Notes: generated by a model not told the origin, from the letters alone. Positions 1 to 10,475 are shown, counted from the stretch's first letter. The stretch: DNA of 64,000 nt from Ornithobacterium rhinotracheale (GCF_004088395.1 NZ_CP035107.1:1627001-1691000), one strand, 5' to 3'. Program-made: numbers and translations.

Positions 1-2
1 AC

Positions 3-182
3 TATCCGTTAGTAAGCCTCACTTATGGCGAATGCCCAAAAGAAGCTCCTAACAAAGAGCAAATGGAATTTGACATTGATGAAGATGGCTTAAATTTTGA
101 AGATGATTTAGACAACGATTTCGAAGATGGATACAATGACGACGACTACTTTGACTCCGATCCCTATAGTGGATACTATTAA
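3..182 (+). CDS. C-terminal end of an unidentified protein with a very acidic tail (partial)
   Basis: An open frame enters from the left edge and ends at the TAA at 180-182, giving 59 visible residues. The last 35 or so are almost all Asp, Glu, Asn, Gly, Phe and Tyr, and the protein ends in SGYY. I recognise no domain, and the acidic tail alone does not identify a family. The stop lies 18 bases before ribE on the same strand, so it is probably the upstream member of a ribE-kinase-thiL transcription unit. Its function cannot be assigned without the part outside the window. Confidence 0.7.
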   Translation, partial: YPLVSLTYGECPKEAPNKEQMEFDIDEDGLNFEDDLDNDFEDGYNDDDYFDSDPYSGYY

Positions 183-200
183 TTTTAAATCAAGAATTAC

Positions 201-782
201 ATGTTTACAGGAATTGTAGAAGAAATGGCAGAAGTTGCCAAAATTGAGCAGGAAGAAGCCAATACTCATATTTATCTAAAAGCCAATTTTTTCTCTGAGC
301 TTAAAATCGACCAAAGCATTGCACACAATGGTGCATGCCTTACAGTTACAGCTTTAAACCACGAATTGTATGCCGTAACGGCAATTGCAGAAACTTTGCA
401 ACGCACCAATTTAGGTAGCTTAAAAGTGGGCGACAAAGTGAATGTTGAACGCTGCATGCACCTTTCAGATAGGATTGATGGGCACATCGTGCAAGGACAT
501 GTAGACCAAGTGGGAAAATTAGATAAAATTGAAGACCAAAACGGAAGTTTTAAACTCTATTTTTCTTACGACCAAAAGAAATTTACTACCGTAGAAAAGG
601 GCTCCATTTGCGTAAATGGCGTAAGCCTTACCGTGGTGGATTCCTTGCCTGGAGAGTTTTCCGTAGCCATCATCCCTTACACTTGGGAACACACCAATTT
701 AGGCTATTTAAAAGCAGGCGATTCAGTAAATTTAGAATTTGACATTTTAGGAAAATATGTGCAGAAATTAATGCAAAAATGA
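201..782 (+). CDS. ribE: Riboflavin synthase, alpha subunit
   Basis: This enzyme dismutates two 6,7-dimethyl-8-ribityllumazine molecules into riboflavin and the pyrimidinedione, the last step of riboflavin synthesis in the cytoplasm. The 193 residues start with the family signature MFTGIVEE and contain two lumazine-binding barrel repeats, about residues 1-90 and 97-190, each with a G-H-x-V-Q-G or similar turn (IDGHIVQGHVD near residue 92) and a C-V/L-N-G-V/A-S/C-L-T-V strand (NGACLTV, CVNGVSLTV). The length is normal for the family. The ATG at 201 matches the conserved N-terminus. The stop overlaps the start of the downstream histidine kinase by four bases (ATGA), so the two are likely translationally coupled. 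No FMN riboswitch is visible, and the gene sits inside an operon. Confidence 0.95.
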   Translation: MFTGIVEEMAEVAKIEQEEANTHIYLKANFFSELKIDQSIAHNGACLTVTALNHELYAVTAIAETLQRTNLGSLKVGDKVNVERCMHLSDRIDGHIVQGHVDQVGKLDKIEDQNGSFKLYFSYDQKKFTTVEKGSICVNGVSLTVVDSLPGEFSVAIIPYTWEHTNLGYLKAGDSVNLEFDILGKYVQKLMQK

Positions 783-2248
783 TCAAGCAGGGTTTTCTTT
801 TCAATCGGATTTCGCTCAGGCTTAGAGTATTCGTATCCTTGATAATAATTATTCTTTTCACGGTAGGCACCTTAGGCTTTTTGATGTTTTTGCACTTTAA
901 TCAAACTGCCGAAACCTTTCACAAAAACCGATTGTTGCGTAAAGAGAAAACCATTATTGAAACCATTGATTATGCCATTACCGACTATCCCGAAGAAGTA
1001 AGCGAAAAAAACATTGTTGATGTTTTAAAACCTAAAATATTTGAATTTTCAGACATTAATGACATTCATATTAATTTATACGATTTAAAAGGAAACTTAA
1101 CGCTCACCTCTGAAGCAAAAATAGCTGAAGAACGCAAAAGAGTACCCGCGCAAATTATGAGTATTCTCTCGCTTTCAAACGACCGAGTAGAACATATTCG
1201 CACATCTGACAAGGAAACTTATATTACGGTTTACACTTACTTATACAATATTAATCAAAGGCCCATTGCGATATTGAGTTTGCCGTATATGCACGACGAC
1301 TCGTTCCAAAAACAAGAATTCTTCCTGCTCATAGAGCGCTTCTCGGCCGTAGCGGCATTTGTCATCTTCATCGGGGGGCTCATCGCGTGGTGGCTTTCAA
1401 AATCCGTAACCGCACGCATCAAGGAAATTGCAGAACGATTAAACAAAACGCATGTCGTGGGGCATAATAAGCCCATCTTTTACGATAGTAATGACGAGGT
1501 AAAAGTACTTGTAGATTCCTACAACGATATGGTGCTAAAACTAAACGAGCAATCTGAGCAATTATTAAAAATCGAGCGCGAGGAAACTTGGCGCGAGGCT
1601 GCCCGCCAAGTAGCCCACGAGCTTAAAAACCCACTGACTCCGATGCGTTTACAAATTCAAAACTTCAACCGAAAATTTGAAGCGGGAAATCCTGATAACA
1701 AAGAAAAAATTGATGAACTTTGCAAAGGCCTTTTAAAACAAATCGATACGATTACAGGAATTGCCGAAGCCTTTAGCGATTTTGCAAAAATGCCTGTGCG
1801 TAAAGACGAAAGCATTGATATTGTGGAGGAAATTTCTCTGGCACTTGAAATGTTCGACGATAAATTTGTGAAATATACGCCAGAAATAGAATCTCCCTTA
1901 TACATCAATTTCGATTCAAGTTATTTGGTGCGTGTGATTACCAATTTGGTCAAAAACGCCTTGCAAGCTGTGCCACTTGGCAGGACACCAGAAGTGAAAG
2001 TAAAAATCCGCGAAAACAATGGAAATGTGAATATTCTAGTGAGCGACAACGGAACGGGAATCTCTGACGAATTGATAGATCGCATTTTTGAACCTAAATT
2101 CACTACCAAAAGCTCTGGCTCTGGATTTGGGCTTGCCATGGTGAAAAAAATCGTAGAAGAATACGGCGGAAATATCCGTTTTAGAAACAACTCACACGAA
2201 GGATCTACCTTTATCATTAGCCTACCTTTAACCCCAAAAAAACATTAA
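779..2248 (+). CDS. NtrY-like sensor histidine kinase (orphan)
   Basis: This is a membrane-bound two-component sensor kinase of 489 residues. An N-terminal membrane helix (about 15-40) precedes a roughly 140-residue extracytoplasmic sensor region and a second helix (about 185-205). A HAMP-like linker follows, then a HisKA domain with the phospho-acceptor His280 in VAHELKNPLTPM. The HATPase_c domain carries the N box (NLVKNALQA), G1 (SDNGTGIS) and G2 (GSGFGLAMVKK). The VAHELKNPLTP H-box is typical of NtrY-type kinases. No response regulator is encoded next to it, so partner and signal are unknown. It overlaps ribE by four bases and lies 18 bases before thiL, which puts a sensor between two vitamin-pathway genes. 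The link may be only transcriptional. Confidence 0.9.
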   Translation: MIKQGFLFNRISLRLRVFVSLIIIILFTVGTLGFLMFLHFNQTAETFHKNRLLRKEKTIIETIDYAITDYPEEVSEKNIVDVLKPKIFEFSDINDIHINLYDLKGNLTLTSEAKIAEERKRVPAQIMSILSLSNDRVEHIRTSDKETYITVYTYLYNINQRPIAILSLPYMHDDSFQKQEFFLLIERFSAVAAFVIFIGGLIAWWLSKSVTARIKEIAERLNKTHVVGHNKPIFYDSNDEVKVLVDSYNDMVLKLNEQSEQLLKIEREETWREAARQVAHELKNPLTPMRLQIQNFNRKFEAGNPDNKEKIDELCKGLLKQIDTITGIAEAFSDFAKMPVRKDESIDIVEEISLALEMFDDKFVKYTPEIESPLYINFDSSYLVRVITNLVKNALQAVPLGRTPEVKVKIRENNGNVNILVSDNGTGISDELIDRIFEPKFTTKSSGSGFGLAMVKKIVEEYGGNIRFRNNSHEGSTFIISLPLTPKKH

Positions 2249-2266
2249 AAATCAATTTTTTAAGTT

Positions 2267-3346
2267 ATGCTCGAAGATAAAAATATCCCAACTACTCCAC
2301 TTAGCGAAATCGGTGAATTTGGCTTAATAGATCGGATTAAACAAAGTGTAAAAATCAAAAATCCAAGCACGCAAAAGGGCATTGCCGATGATGCCGCCGT
2401 AATGGATTTTGGCAACAAACAAGTTGTCGTTTCGACTGATATGCTCACCGAAGGGGTCCATTTTAATTTAGCTTACACACCGCTTAAGCATTTGGGCTAC
2501 AAAGCAATTGCTACCAATGTGAGCGACATCTGTGCCATGAATGCTACGCCTACACAAGTTACTGTTTCCATTGCGGTTTCGGATCGCTTTCCAGTGGAAG
2601 CCATCGACGAATTGTACACAGGGATTCTACTTGCTTGCGAAAAATATAAAGTCGATTTGGTAGGAGGCGATACCACTTCCTCTCGCAGCGGATTGCTCAT
2701 CAGCGTAACAGCAATTGGCGAGGCAAAAAAAGAAGATTTAGTATATCGAGATGGTGCAAAGGAGCAAGATTTGGTCGTAGTGACGGGAGATTTGGGGGGA
2801 GCTTATTTTGGTTTGCAAATCCTAGAAAGAGAAAATCAAGTCTTTAAAGTGAATCCGCAAGTGCAACCTGATTTAACACCGTATGATTACATCATCGGGC
2901 GACAATTAAAACCAGAGGCTCGTGTAGACACCATAGAATTGTTTAAAAAATTAGATGTAAAACCTACGGCTATGATCGATATTTCAGATGGATTAGCTTC
3001 GGAATTGCTTCATTTATCTGATCAAAGTGGCGTAGGATTTACCATTTATGAAGAAAAAATTCCACTTGATCAGCAAGTAATCAGTGCGGGAGAAGAATTT
3101 GATATGAATGCTAGCATCGGGGCGTTGAACGGCGGCGAAGATTATGAATTGTTGTTTACTCTTCCACTTTCTGAATTTGATAAAATCAAAGCAAATCCTA
3201 ATTTCACAACCATTGGTTTTGCAAATCACATTTCAGAAGGCAATCACCTCATCGGGCGAGGAAATACCACCAAAGTTCCTTTGAGTTCTCAAGGCTGGGA
3301 TTCTTTCAAGAGATACAAAGAAAATTTAGAGAAAAACAAGGATTAA
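2267..3346 (+). CDS. thiL: Thiamine-monophosphate kinase
   Basis: ThiL phosphorylates thiamine monophosphate to thiamine diphosphate using ATP, the final step of thiamine cofactor synthesis. The 359-residue protein has the AIRS/PurM-like fold signature: an early EFGLIDRI segment, GIADDAAV for Mg-ATP binding, STDMLTEGVHF, a DLVGGDTT loop near residue 140 and DISDGLASELLHL in the C-terminal half. ALNGGEDYELLFT close to the end is characteristic of ThiL. Length is somewhat above the roughly 320-345 residues usual in Proteobacteria, as is common in Bacteroidota. It is the last gene of the ribE unit. Its stop lies one base from the stop of the convergent GHMP kinase, with no terminator hairpin between them. 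Confidence 0.95.
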   Translation: MLEDKNIPTTPLSEIGEFGLIDRIKQSVKIKNPSTQKGIADDAAVMDFGNKQVVVSTDMLTEGVHFNLAYTPLKHLGYKAIATNVSDICAMNATPTQVTVSIAVSDRFPVEAIDELYTGILLACEKYKVDLVGGDTTSSRSGLLISVTAIGEAKKEDLVYRDGAKEQDLVVVTGDLGGAYFGLQILERENQVFKVNPQVQPDLTPYDYIIGRQLKPEARVDTIELFKKLDVKPTAMIDISDGLASELLHLSDQSGVGFTIYEEKIPLDQQVISAGEEFDMNASIGALNGGEDYELLFTLPLSEFDKIKANPNFTTIGFANHISEGNHLIGRGNTTKVPLSSQGWDSFKRYKENLEKNKD

Positions 3347-3347
3347 A

Positions 3348-4280
3348 TTATAAAATTAAATCAGAATACGGCAATATGGTGTGGTAACCTTTTTGTTTAA
3401 AATAATCTAAATCAGCATTTTTGCTTGAGACTAAAACAAAATCGCCTCCCCAAGCACCTAAACTTTTTACAATGCCTTGTGTGTAATCGGGAAATAATTT
3501 TTCTTGCACGCAGGGCATTTCTATTTGTCTGGAAATCAAACTTTCATGTTTCTCCAAAAGCTGATTAAAGCTTTCTAAATCTTGAGCCAGAGCTAGCTTT
3601 TCAGAAATCTGCGAAATCTCCTGAATTAAATCTGCGTTTTTCGGTTTTTGGCGATACATCGCAATCCCTTCTCGGCTGTTTTGTTTTTGGTTTAAATACA
3701 CAAAAAACAATTGATTTTTAAATTTTGGAAAAAAATCAACAGGTTCAATTTTGGGCTGAACCCCGTTTCGGGTGTAAAATATGGGCTGCTTTGCCAAAGC
3801 ACAAGCCAAATCATAGCCGCTGCCACCAAAGGTTTTTTCGAGCAATTCGTAAGCGTTCACTTCGGCAAATTGGGCAAGCAAAGCTATCAATGTTGAACTT
3901 GAGCCCAAGCCCCAATCTTTATTAAATTCTAATTGCGTTTTAAAACTCAAATTTTGAAACTGCACAGAAGGATTTAAGGCTAAAATTTCGTTTAATATCT
4001 TTAATAAAAAAACGCCTTCCTTGGATTGTTTAGAATCTGGAAAAAACACAATTTTCTGCGATTTTTGAACATATTTCTCTGAAAACCAGATTTCATCATT
4101 TTTCAAAACCGCTATCCATTCAAAAAAATTAAAAGTTTCTCCGAGTGGAGAAACTTCCAAATTTTGTCCGATTTGCGTGGGCAAACAAAGGGCTTTCGCT
4201 CCATCAAGCACCACATACTCAGCGGTGAGCAATAATTTACCGTGCGCGCAAAATGTATTTTTAGTCATTTTTGTGTACAT
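3348..4280 (-). CDS. GYDIA-family GHMP kinase
   Basis: A 310-residue small-molecule kinase of the GHMP superfamily (galacto-, homoserine, mevalonate and phosphomevalonate kinases). The N-terminal AHGKLLLTAEYVVLDGA strand-loop resembles mevalonate kinases. The Gly/Ser-rich ATP loop is GLGSSSTLIALLA, and SGYDLACAL is the motif after which the Bacteroidota GYDIA family is named. Family context suggests a mevalonate-pathway role, but the substrate cannot be read from sequence. The first ATG (4278-4280) overlaps the fabD stop by one base. A second Met four codons later (MTKN) just before the conserved AHGK strand is an equally good start. Codon use and base composition match the neighbours. It converges on thiL with one base between the two stops. 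Confidence 0.85.
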   Translation of the reverse strand: MYTKMTKNTFCAHGKLLLTAEYVVLDGAKALCLPTQIGQNLEVSPLGETFNFFEWIAVLKNDEIWFSEKYVQKSQKIVFFPDSKQSKEGVFLLKILNEILALNPSVQFQNLSFKTQLEFNKDWGLGSSSTLIALLAQFAEVNAYELLEKTFGGSGYDLACALAKQPIFYTRNGVQPKIEPVDFFPKFKNQLFFVYLNQKQNSREGIAMYRQKPKNADLIQEISQISEKLALAQDLESFNQLLEKHESLISRQIEMPCVQEKLFPDYTQGIVKSLGAWGGDFVLVSSKNADLDYFKQKGYHTILPYSDLIL

Positions 4281-5155
4281 TACTGAACACCTGAAACCTC
4301 AGCCGCTCTATCTACTTTTTTAATCAAGCCTTGCAAGGTTTTTCCTGGCCCTACTTCCACAAATTCTGTGATGCCATCTTGCAACATTTGCTGAATGGTC
4401 TGCGTCCATTTTACAGGCGCAGTAAGCTGAGCGATTAAATTTTGTTTTAATTCTTCGGGATCGGTAACGCCTTTTGCCACCACATTTTGATAAACGGGAC
4501 AAATCGGCTTTTTAAACTCAGTGCGTTCAATGGCTGCCTTTAATTCTTCTCTCGCTGGCTCCATAAGTGGCGAATGAAATGCTCCTCCCACGGGTAGAAC
4601 CAAGGCACGCTTTGCACCTGCTTCTTTTAATTTTTCGCAGGCTGCTTCTACGGCTGGCACCTCGCCAGAGATCACCAATTGCCCAGGGCAGTTGTAGTTT
4701 GCAGCAACGACTACACCTTCGGTTTCTTGGCACACTTTTTCAATCACCGCATCTTCTAAGCCTAAAATAGCCGCCATGGTTCCTGCTTGCAATTCACAAG
4801 CTTTTTGCATTGCATTGGCTCTTTTAGCTACCAATTGCAAGCCATCGGCAAAATCCAAAACTTGTGCTGCCACTAAAGCAGACAATTCGCCTAAGGAATG
4901 TCCCGCAACGGCATCTGGTTTAAAACCTTCAATCGTTTGTGCTGCCGCAATAGAGTGCAAGAAAACTGCGGGCTGAGTGACTTTGGTCTGTTTCAAATCT
5001 TCTGGTGTTCCGTTGAACATAATGTCTGAAATGGAAAAACCTAAAATCTCATCGGCTTGTTCAAAAAGTTTTTTTGCCGCTTCGTTTGATTCGTATAATT
5101 CTTTTCCCATGCCCACAAATTGAGCACCTTGCCCAGGGAATACATATGCTTTCAT
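4280..5155 (-). CDS. fabD: Malonyl-CoA:ACP S-malonyltransferase
   Basis: FabD moves malonyl groups from CoA to acyl carrier protein and so supplies extender units for fatty acid synthesis. The 291 residues begin with the canonical MKAYVFPGQGAQ. The nucleophile Ser87 lies in GHSLGE, and the catalytic His is in GGAFHSPLM about 110 residues later. QPAVF before the elbow and VGPGKTLQGLI near the C-terminus complete the family pattern. The length is normal. It is first in a two-gene unit with the GHMP kinase, transcribed away from the PiT transporter across a 300-base AT-rich divergent intergenic region. Confidence 0.97.
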   Translation of the reverse strand: MKAYVFPGQGAQFVGMGKELYESNEAAKKLFEQADEILGFSISDIMFNGTPEDLKQTKVTQPAVFLHSIAAAQTIEGFKPDAVAGHSLGELSALVAAQVLDFADGLQLVAKRANAMQKACELQAGTMAAILGLEDAVIEKVCQETEGVVVAANYNCPGQLVISGEVPAVEAACEKLKEAGAKRALVLPVGGAFHSPLMEPAREELKAAIERTEFKKPICPVYQNVVAKGVTDPEELKQNLIAQLTAPVKWTQTIQQMLQDGITEFVEVGPGKTLQGLIKKVDRAAEVSGVQ

Positions 5156-5407
5156 TGTAATGTGTTTTTAATTTTTTTTCAAATATAATTAAATCTTTAA
5201 TTTTAAAAATACCAAAAAGCGATGTTTTTTAGTCAAAATGCCCGAAAATATCATTTTTTAATATTTAATTTTATGAAATTTCGTGATTTCCTGCGACACT
5301 CAGCCTAAGGCTTATTTATCTATTTCTTAAAGTTTTATAATCTTGAAAATCGATTTTAAGACAAAATCCTTATAAATGTCATGTAAAAAGAATACATTAA
5401 TTTAACA

Positions 5408-5435
5408 TTGGTCTAAAGTATTCATTATATTTTTG
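5408..5435 (+). promoter_or_regulatory. Likely promoter of the PiT transporter gene
   Basis: TTG at 5408-5410 is followed after 17 bases by TATTTTTG at 5428-5435, matching the Bacteroidota sigma-A pattern (TTG ... TAnnTTTG). It ends 22 bases before the ATG at 5458. The rest of the fabD-PiT intergenic region (5156-5407) is AT-rich, and I see no gene or strong hairpin in it. Confidence 0.6.
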
Positions 5436-5457
5436 TGTTTAGTAAAAATGAGATTGT

Positions 5458-7736
5458 ATGGAAAGTTACATGTATGTGTTTATTGTTGGACTTTTATTCT
5501 GTTTAGCAATTTTTGATTTAGTAGTTGGAGTGTCGAATGATGCTGTGAATTTCTTAAATTCCGCCATTGGTTCCAAGGCTGCCAAATGGAAAACTATCAT
5601 GATCATTGCTAGTGTGGGAATCATGCTGGGGGCTATGACTTCTGGGGCATGATGGAGGTTGCTCGAAAGGGAATTTTCAATCCACAACATTTTTATTTTA
5701 ATGAAATTATGATTTTGTTTCTGGCAGTGATGGTTACCGATATTATTCTGCTAGATATATTCAACACGCTGGCGTTGCCTACCTCTACCACGGTGTCTAT
5801 CGTGTTTGAGATTTTAGGTGCTTCGTTGGCTTTGGCTACGATTAAGGTCTTGCACAATGAGCTACCGATGACTTATTTGTTTAATAATGATAACCCTGCC
5901 GAGGGCATTGTAGGTTTTATGAACTGGTCTAAGGCGGGCGAAATTATTACAGGGATTTTGCTTTCTGTGGTTATTGCGTTCACGATTGGTTCTATCGTGC
6001 AGTTTATTTCTAGATTTTTGTTCTCGTTTGAGTATCAAAAGAAAATGAAATTCTTTGGTTCTATTTTTACAGGAATTGCCTTTACTGCATTGTCTTATTT
6101 CCTATTATTCAAAGGAATGAAAAATATTCCTGCCATGGAGGGGATTATCAACGAAGTGGGAACTCACATTAAATATTATATTTTGGGTGCTTTTGTTTTC
6201 TTCTCTTTTATGATGTTTTTGATACAAAAGCTCAATATCAACCCGTTGAAAATTGTGGTTTTATTTGGTACTTTCTCGCTCGCAATGGCGTTTGCAGGAA
6301 ACGACTTGGTAAACTTTATCGGGGTACCGATCGCTGGCTGGCAGTCTTTCCAAATTTGGCAAAATTCTGGAATGAGCCCAGAAAGTTTAGAAATGGTACA
6401 GCTAGCGGGAAAGGTGGAAACGCCATATATTTTGCTCGTGGGGGCAGGTATTGTGATGACTTTGACTTTATGGCTGTCTAAAAAAGCGAGATCTGTTACC
6501 GAAACCGAAGTGAATTTGGGAGCTCAGTCTGAAATCGACGAACGCTTTAAACCCAATCTTTTTGCGAGAGGCTTAGTAAATGCCACTTCTGCCGTGAACA
6601 AGGGTTTTATAGCAATCGCTCCGCAAAGTCTTTTAAACAAAATCTCTGAAAAATTCACTCCAATGGAAATCATTGAGAGCAATGAAAATGCCGCTCATTT
6701 CGATTTAGTTCGTGCTTCTGTGAATTTGCTTACAGCTGCTATTTTAATTTCAGCAGCAACAAGTATGCAGTTGCCATTATCTACCACTTATGTATCATTC
6801 ATGGTAGCCATGGGTACCTCTTTAGCGGATAGAGCTTGGGGGAGAGAAAGTGCGGTGTATCGTGTAGCTGGTGTTATGAATGTGATTGGAGGCTGGTTCA
6901 TGACAGCCATCATTGCCGCTGTTATGGCTATGATTTCTGCAAGTATCATGTATTTCTGTGGTGTATATGGAATTGTAACTCTATGTTTATTAGTTATTTT
7001 CATTATCTATAAATCATCTAAACACCACGCCATTAGCCTTAAAAGAAAAGCTCGCTCTGAGAGCAAAGCTTCTATTAATTATAAAGATTTAAACCAAACC
7101 ATGCATTATCTTACAGAAAGTGTCTCTGTTGCACTCAAAGATATTAAGAGAACTTTGGAGCTTACCAACATTGGGGTGGCTAAAGAAAATAAAAAAGCAC
7201 TGCAAAATGCGAATGATATTTTAAATGAATTACACGAAGAGTATGCAATGGTGAAAAGTGGTTTGTTTAAAATCATTAAGAAAAATAAATCTGACGAAAC
7301 TACTTCTGCTCACTTATATGTTTTGACTTATGATTTGATGCAGGATATTTTGCAAAGTCTAGATTTGATTGTAACCTCTGCCACTACGCATGTAAACAAC
7401 AATCACAAGCCACTCGCTCCAGAGCAATGCCAGCATCTTGCAAGCATTAAAGAAAGATTGGCTAAGTACATTGCTTTCCTACAAGAAATCATCAGTAATC
7501 GTGATTTTTCTCAAAAGAATCTTGACGAAATTCAAATCATGAAAAAGCATTTCTTACAAGAAATTGAAGATGTTACTAGCGAACAAATCAACGGAGTGAT
7601 GAACAAACAATACGGATTTAAAAACACTTCTTTATATTTCACCATTTTGCTTGAAATGAAAGATTTGGTTGCCGTAGCAGCTCGCTTCGTTAAGCTATAT
7701 GCTAGAATTTACAAAGAAGGAAAATTAACTAAATAA
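5458..7736 (+). pseudogene. PiT-family inorganic phosphate transporter, split by a frameshift
   Basis: Two abutting frames together encode one PiT/SLC20 phosphate permease of about 757 residues with a C-terminal DUF47-like helical cytoplasmic domain. The first frame (5458-5652, 64 residues) has the signature DLVVGVSNDAVNFLNSAIGS, then stops at the TGA at 5650-5652. The second frame (5649-7736, 695 residues) resumes with MMEVARKGIFNPQ, which directly follows this point in intact homologues. It carries the second ANDLVNF-type repeat (GNDLVNFIGVP) and many membrane helices. The break sits at GGGG (5644-5647); one more G would restore a TSGGMMEV reading. The frames overlap as ATGATG, so termination-reinitiation could still make two chains. 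It could be a real mutation, a slippery phase-variable tract or a sequencing error. Confidence 0.85.
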
Positions 7737-7757
7737 TCCCTATCATTCTTTAATTAA

Positions 7758-7794
7758 AAAATCCTCTACCGAACTAGTTTCAGTAGAGGATTTT
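7758..7794. terminator. Bidirectional intrinsic terminator between PiT and clpC
   Basis: AAAATCCTCTAC (7758-7769) pairs perfectly with GTAGAGGATTTT (7783-7794) around a 13-base loop. A/T runs on both sides provide a U tract in either direction. It separates the convergent genes. Confidence 0.85.
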
Positions 7795-7819
7795 ATTTTA
7801 AAACCTAATAATTCAATTT

Positions 7820-10366
7820 TTATTCATTTATGGTGATTTCTAAACCATCTTTGGCTTCGTTTAATACAACCAAAAGTGCATCTCCTTCCTTGATTTCTGC
7901 ATTGATGATTTTCTCTGCCATTGGGTCTTCGATGTATTTTTGAATAGCTCGCTTCAGAGGTCTTGCACCATAATCCTTGTCAAAACCTTTTTCAGCGACA
8001 AATTCTTTAGCCTCTTGGCTAAGTTCCACCTCGTAGCCCATGTCTCTTACCAAGCCATACAGTTTGCTAAGTTCAATATCAATGATTTTTAAAATATCCT
8101 CTTTCTCAAGTGCATTGAAGATAATCACATCATCGATACGGTTCAAGAACTCTGGAGCAAATGTCTTTTTCAAGGCGTTTTGCAAAGTGCTTTTGGCTCG
8201 CTCATCGGCAGAATTCATTTTGGCAGCTGTTCCAAATCCTACGCCATCTCCAAACTCCTTCAATTGGCGAGAACCAATATTTGAAGTCAGGATAATAATT
8301 GTATTTCTGAAATCCACTTTTCGCCCCACGCTATCGGTAACATGCCCATCGTCCAAAATTTGCAACAGGATATTGAACACATCTGGATGTGCTTTTTCTA
8401 TCTCATCTAGCAATAGCACGGCATATGGCTTGCGGCGCACGGCCTCTGTCAATTGCCCTCCTTCTTCGTAACCTACATAACCTGGAGGTGCTCCCACCAA
8501 ACGAGATACAGCAAATTTTTCCATGTATTCGCTCATATCTATTCGGATTAAGGCATCGTCTGAGTCAAAGATTTCTCTGGCGAGAACTTTTGCTAATTGC
8601 GTTTTACCGATTCCCGTAGAACCTAAGAAAATAAACGAACCAATTGGGCGATTTGGATCCTTTAATCCTGCTCGATTTCGCTGAATTGCTTTTACCACTT
8701 TTTCTACGGCTTCATCTTGCCCGATTAATTTGCTTTTTACGACATCGCCCATTTGGGCAAGTTTTTTCATCTCGCCTTCCGCTACACGGTGCACTGGGAC
8801 TCCGCTCATCATAGAAACTACTTCGGCCACATTTTCCTCATCGACTATCTCTGGGAAAGATTCATTGCTGGCCGTCCATTCCTCGTAGCGTTGCTCAAGC
8901 AAATCGGTTAGTCTTTTTTGTTCATCTCTTAATTGACTTGCTTGTTCAAAATCTTGCGCAGCTACAGCGGCTTCTTTATCTTCTTTTGCTTTTTCAATTG
9001 CTTTTTCCAAAGATAAAATATCCTCTGGCACATGAATGTTCTTGATATGTACACGAGATCCCGCTTCGTCCATGGCATCAATCGCCTTGTCTGGCAAGAA
9101 ACGATCGGTGATGTAGCGAGAAGTTAAATTCACACAGGCTTGTAATGCCTCTGGCGTATATTTCACATTGTGGTGCTCCTCGTATTTATCTTTTACTTGT
9201 TCCAAGATTTGCAAAGTCTGCTCTGGCGTCGTTGGCTCCACCATCACTTTTTGAAAACGACGCTCAAGTGCACCATCTTTCTCTACATATTGGCGATACT
9301 CGTTTAAAGTTGTAGCTCCTATGCATTGAATTTCGCCTCGTGCCAAGGCTGGCTTAAACATATTTGACGCATCAAGCGAACCAGTTGCTCCGCCTGCTCC
9401 TACGATAGTGTGCAATTCATCTATGAAAAGGATAATGTCTTTATTTTTTTCCAATTCATTCATAATGGCTTTCATTCGCTCTTCAAACTGCCCACGATAT
9501 TTAGTCCCCGCCACAAGTCCTGCTAAATCAAGGGTGATTACACGCTTGTCGTACAAAACTCGAGAAACTTTTTTCTGAACAATTCTTAAAGCTAAACCTT
9601 CTGCAATCGCTGATTTACCAACGCCTGGCTCCCCAATCAAAAGCGGATTATTCTTTTTTCTACGGCTTAAAATCTGAGAAACACGCTCGATTTCCTTTTC
9701 ACGACCAATCACAGGATCAAGCCTACCATCTTGTGCCATATTCGTTAAATCTCTACCAAAGGCATCAAGCACAGGTGTTTTAGACTTTGTAACTCCAGCT
9801 CTCCCACCTCGGCGAGCACCACCACCGCCCGCAGGACGATGAGCACCGCCTCCTGGGATAGCGCCTGCTTCTTCATCATTATCATCAAATCCGGCTTCTG
9901 CTCGTGGATTAATTTCTGGCATTCCACTAGGATATCGTTCCTCTGCCATTTCCTCTTTTACTGAATCATAATCCACTCCCATTCTGTTCAAGGCTTGTGT
10001 AACAGGATCGTTTTCATTCCTTAAAATGCAAAGTAACAAATGTCCTGTATCCACTGATTTACTTTGATTTAACTTAGCCTCTAAAAAAGTAGTTTTGAGA
10101 GCTCTTTCAGCTTGTTTGGTAAGCTGCAAATTTCTTAAAGTAGAATCCAACACCTCTTTCGGTGGATTCAACGCCTCAATTTTAGCTCTTATATAAGATG
10201 CGTCGTACTGCAAGGATCGTAAAAATCGCATAGCTTTTCCATCGCCATCGCGCAAAATTCCTAACAGCAAATGCTCAGTCCCCACATTGTCGTGGCCTAA
10301 GCGTAGGGCTTCTTCTTTGCTGTAAGCAATCACATTTTTTACTCGTTGTGAAAAATTATCGTTCAT
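7820..10366 (-). CDS. clpC: ClpC-type ATP-dependent Clp protease ATPase subunit
   Basis: A Hsp100 unfoldase that feeds substrates to ClpP. Domains in order are two Clp_N repeats (about residues 5-140), a Gly/Arg-rich linker ([17 protein letters not shown]), AAA-1 with Walker [10 protein letters not shown] and Walker B LFIDELHT, a UVR coiled middle domain ([14 protein letters not shown]) that separates ClpC from ClpA, AAA-2 with Walker [10 protein letters not shown] (usually GPTGVGKT) and Walker [13 protein letters not shown], and a ClpB-D2-small-type C-terminus. I place the start at ATG 10366 ([10 protein letters not shown]); an in-frame ATG at 10399 adds 11 non-conserved residues. It appears monocistronic. 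A 13-bp palindrome lies about 110 bases upstream. Like most Bacteroidota ClpC it lacks McsA/McsB neighbours. Confidence 0.96.
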   Translation of the reverse strand: MNDNFSQRVKNVIAYSKEEALRLGHDNVGTEHLLLGILRDGDGKAMRFLRSLQYDASYIRAKIEALNPPKEVLDSTLRNLQLTKQAERALKTTFLEAKLNQSKSVDTGHLLLCILRNENDPVTQALNRMGVDYDSVKEEMAEERYPSGMPEINPRAEAGFDDNDEEAGAIPGGGAHRPAGGGGARRGGRAGVTKSKTPVLDAFGRDLTNMAQDGRLDPVIGREKEIERVSQILSRRKKNNPLLIGEPGVGKSAIAEGLALRIVQKKVSRVLYDKRVITLDLAGLVAGTKYRGQFEERMKAIMNELEKNKDIILFIDELHTIVGAGGATGSLDASNMFKPALARGEIQCIGATTLNEYRQYVEKDGALERRFQKVMVEPTTPEQTLQILEQVKDKYEEHHNVKYTPEALQACVNLTSRYITDRFLPDKAIDAMDEAGSRVHIKNIHVPEDILSLEKAIEKAKEDKEAAVAAQDFEQASQLRDEQKRLTDLLEQRYEEWTASNESFPEIVDEENVAEVVSMMSGVPVHRVAEGEMKKLAQMGDVVKSKLIGQDEAVEKVVKAIQRNRAGLKDPNRPIGSFIFLGSTGIGKTQLAKVLAREIFDSDDALIRIDMSEYMEKFAVSRLVGAPPGYVGYEEGGQLTEAVRRKPYAVLLLDEIEKAHPDVFNILLQILDDGHVTDSVGRKVDFRNTIIILTSNIGSRQLKEFGDGVGFGTAAKMNSADERAKSTLQNALKKTFAPEFLNRIDDVIIFNALEKEDILKIIDIELSKLYGLVRDMGYEVELSQEAKEFVAEKGFDKDYGARPLKRAIQKYIEDPMAEKIINAEIKEGDALLVVLNEAKDGLEITINE

Positions 10367-10475
10367 AATTAAATATCTGTGTGTGTTTTTATTAATCATT
10401 AATTATGCCGAGCCAATTTGTGTGATTATATTGGCTGATTTTTAAATTAATTTCTAAAACTATTAGCACTAAATA

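Noticed and set aside
5640-5656. Programmed ribosomal frameshift in the PiT gene
   Set aside because: There is no typical slippery heptamer and no clear downstream pseudoknot; a one-base indel in a G run is simpler.
8040-8471. 143-codon plus-strand ORF inside clpC
   Set aside because: Antisense shadow of a conserved coding region; no independent features. The same applies to the plus-strand frames at 12143-12637 (ftsY) and 62698-63159 (cysD).
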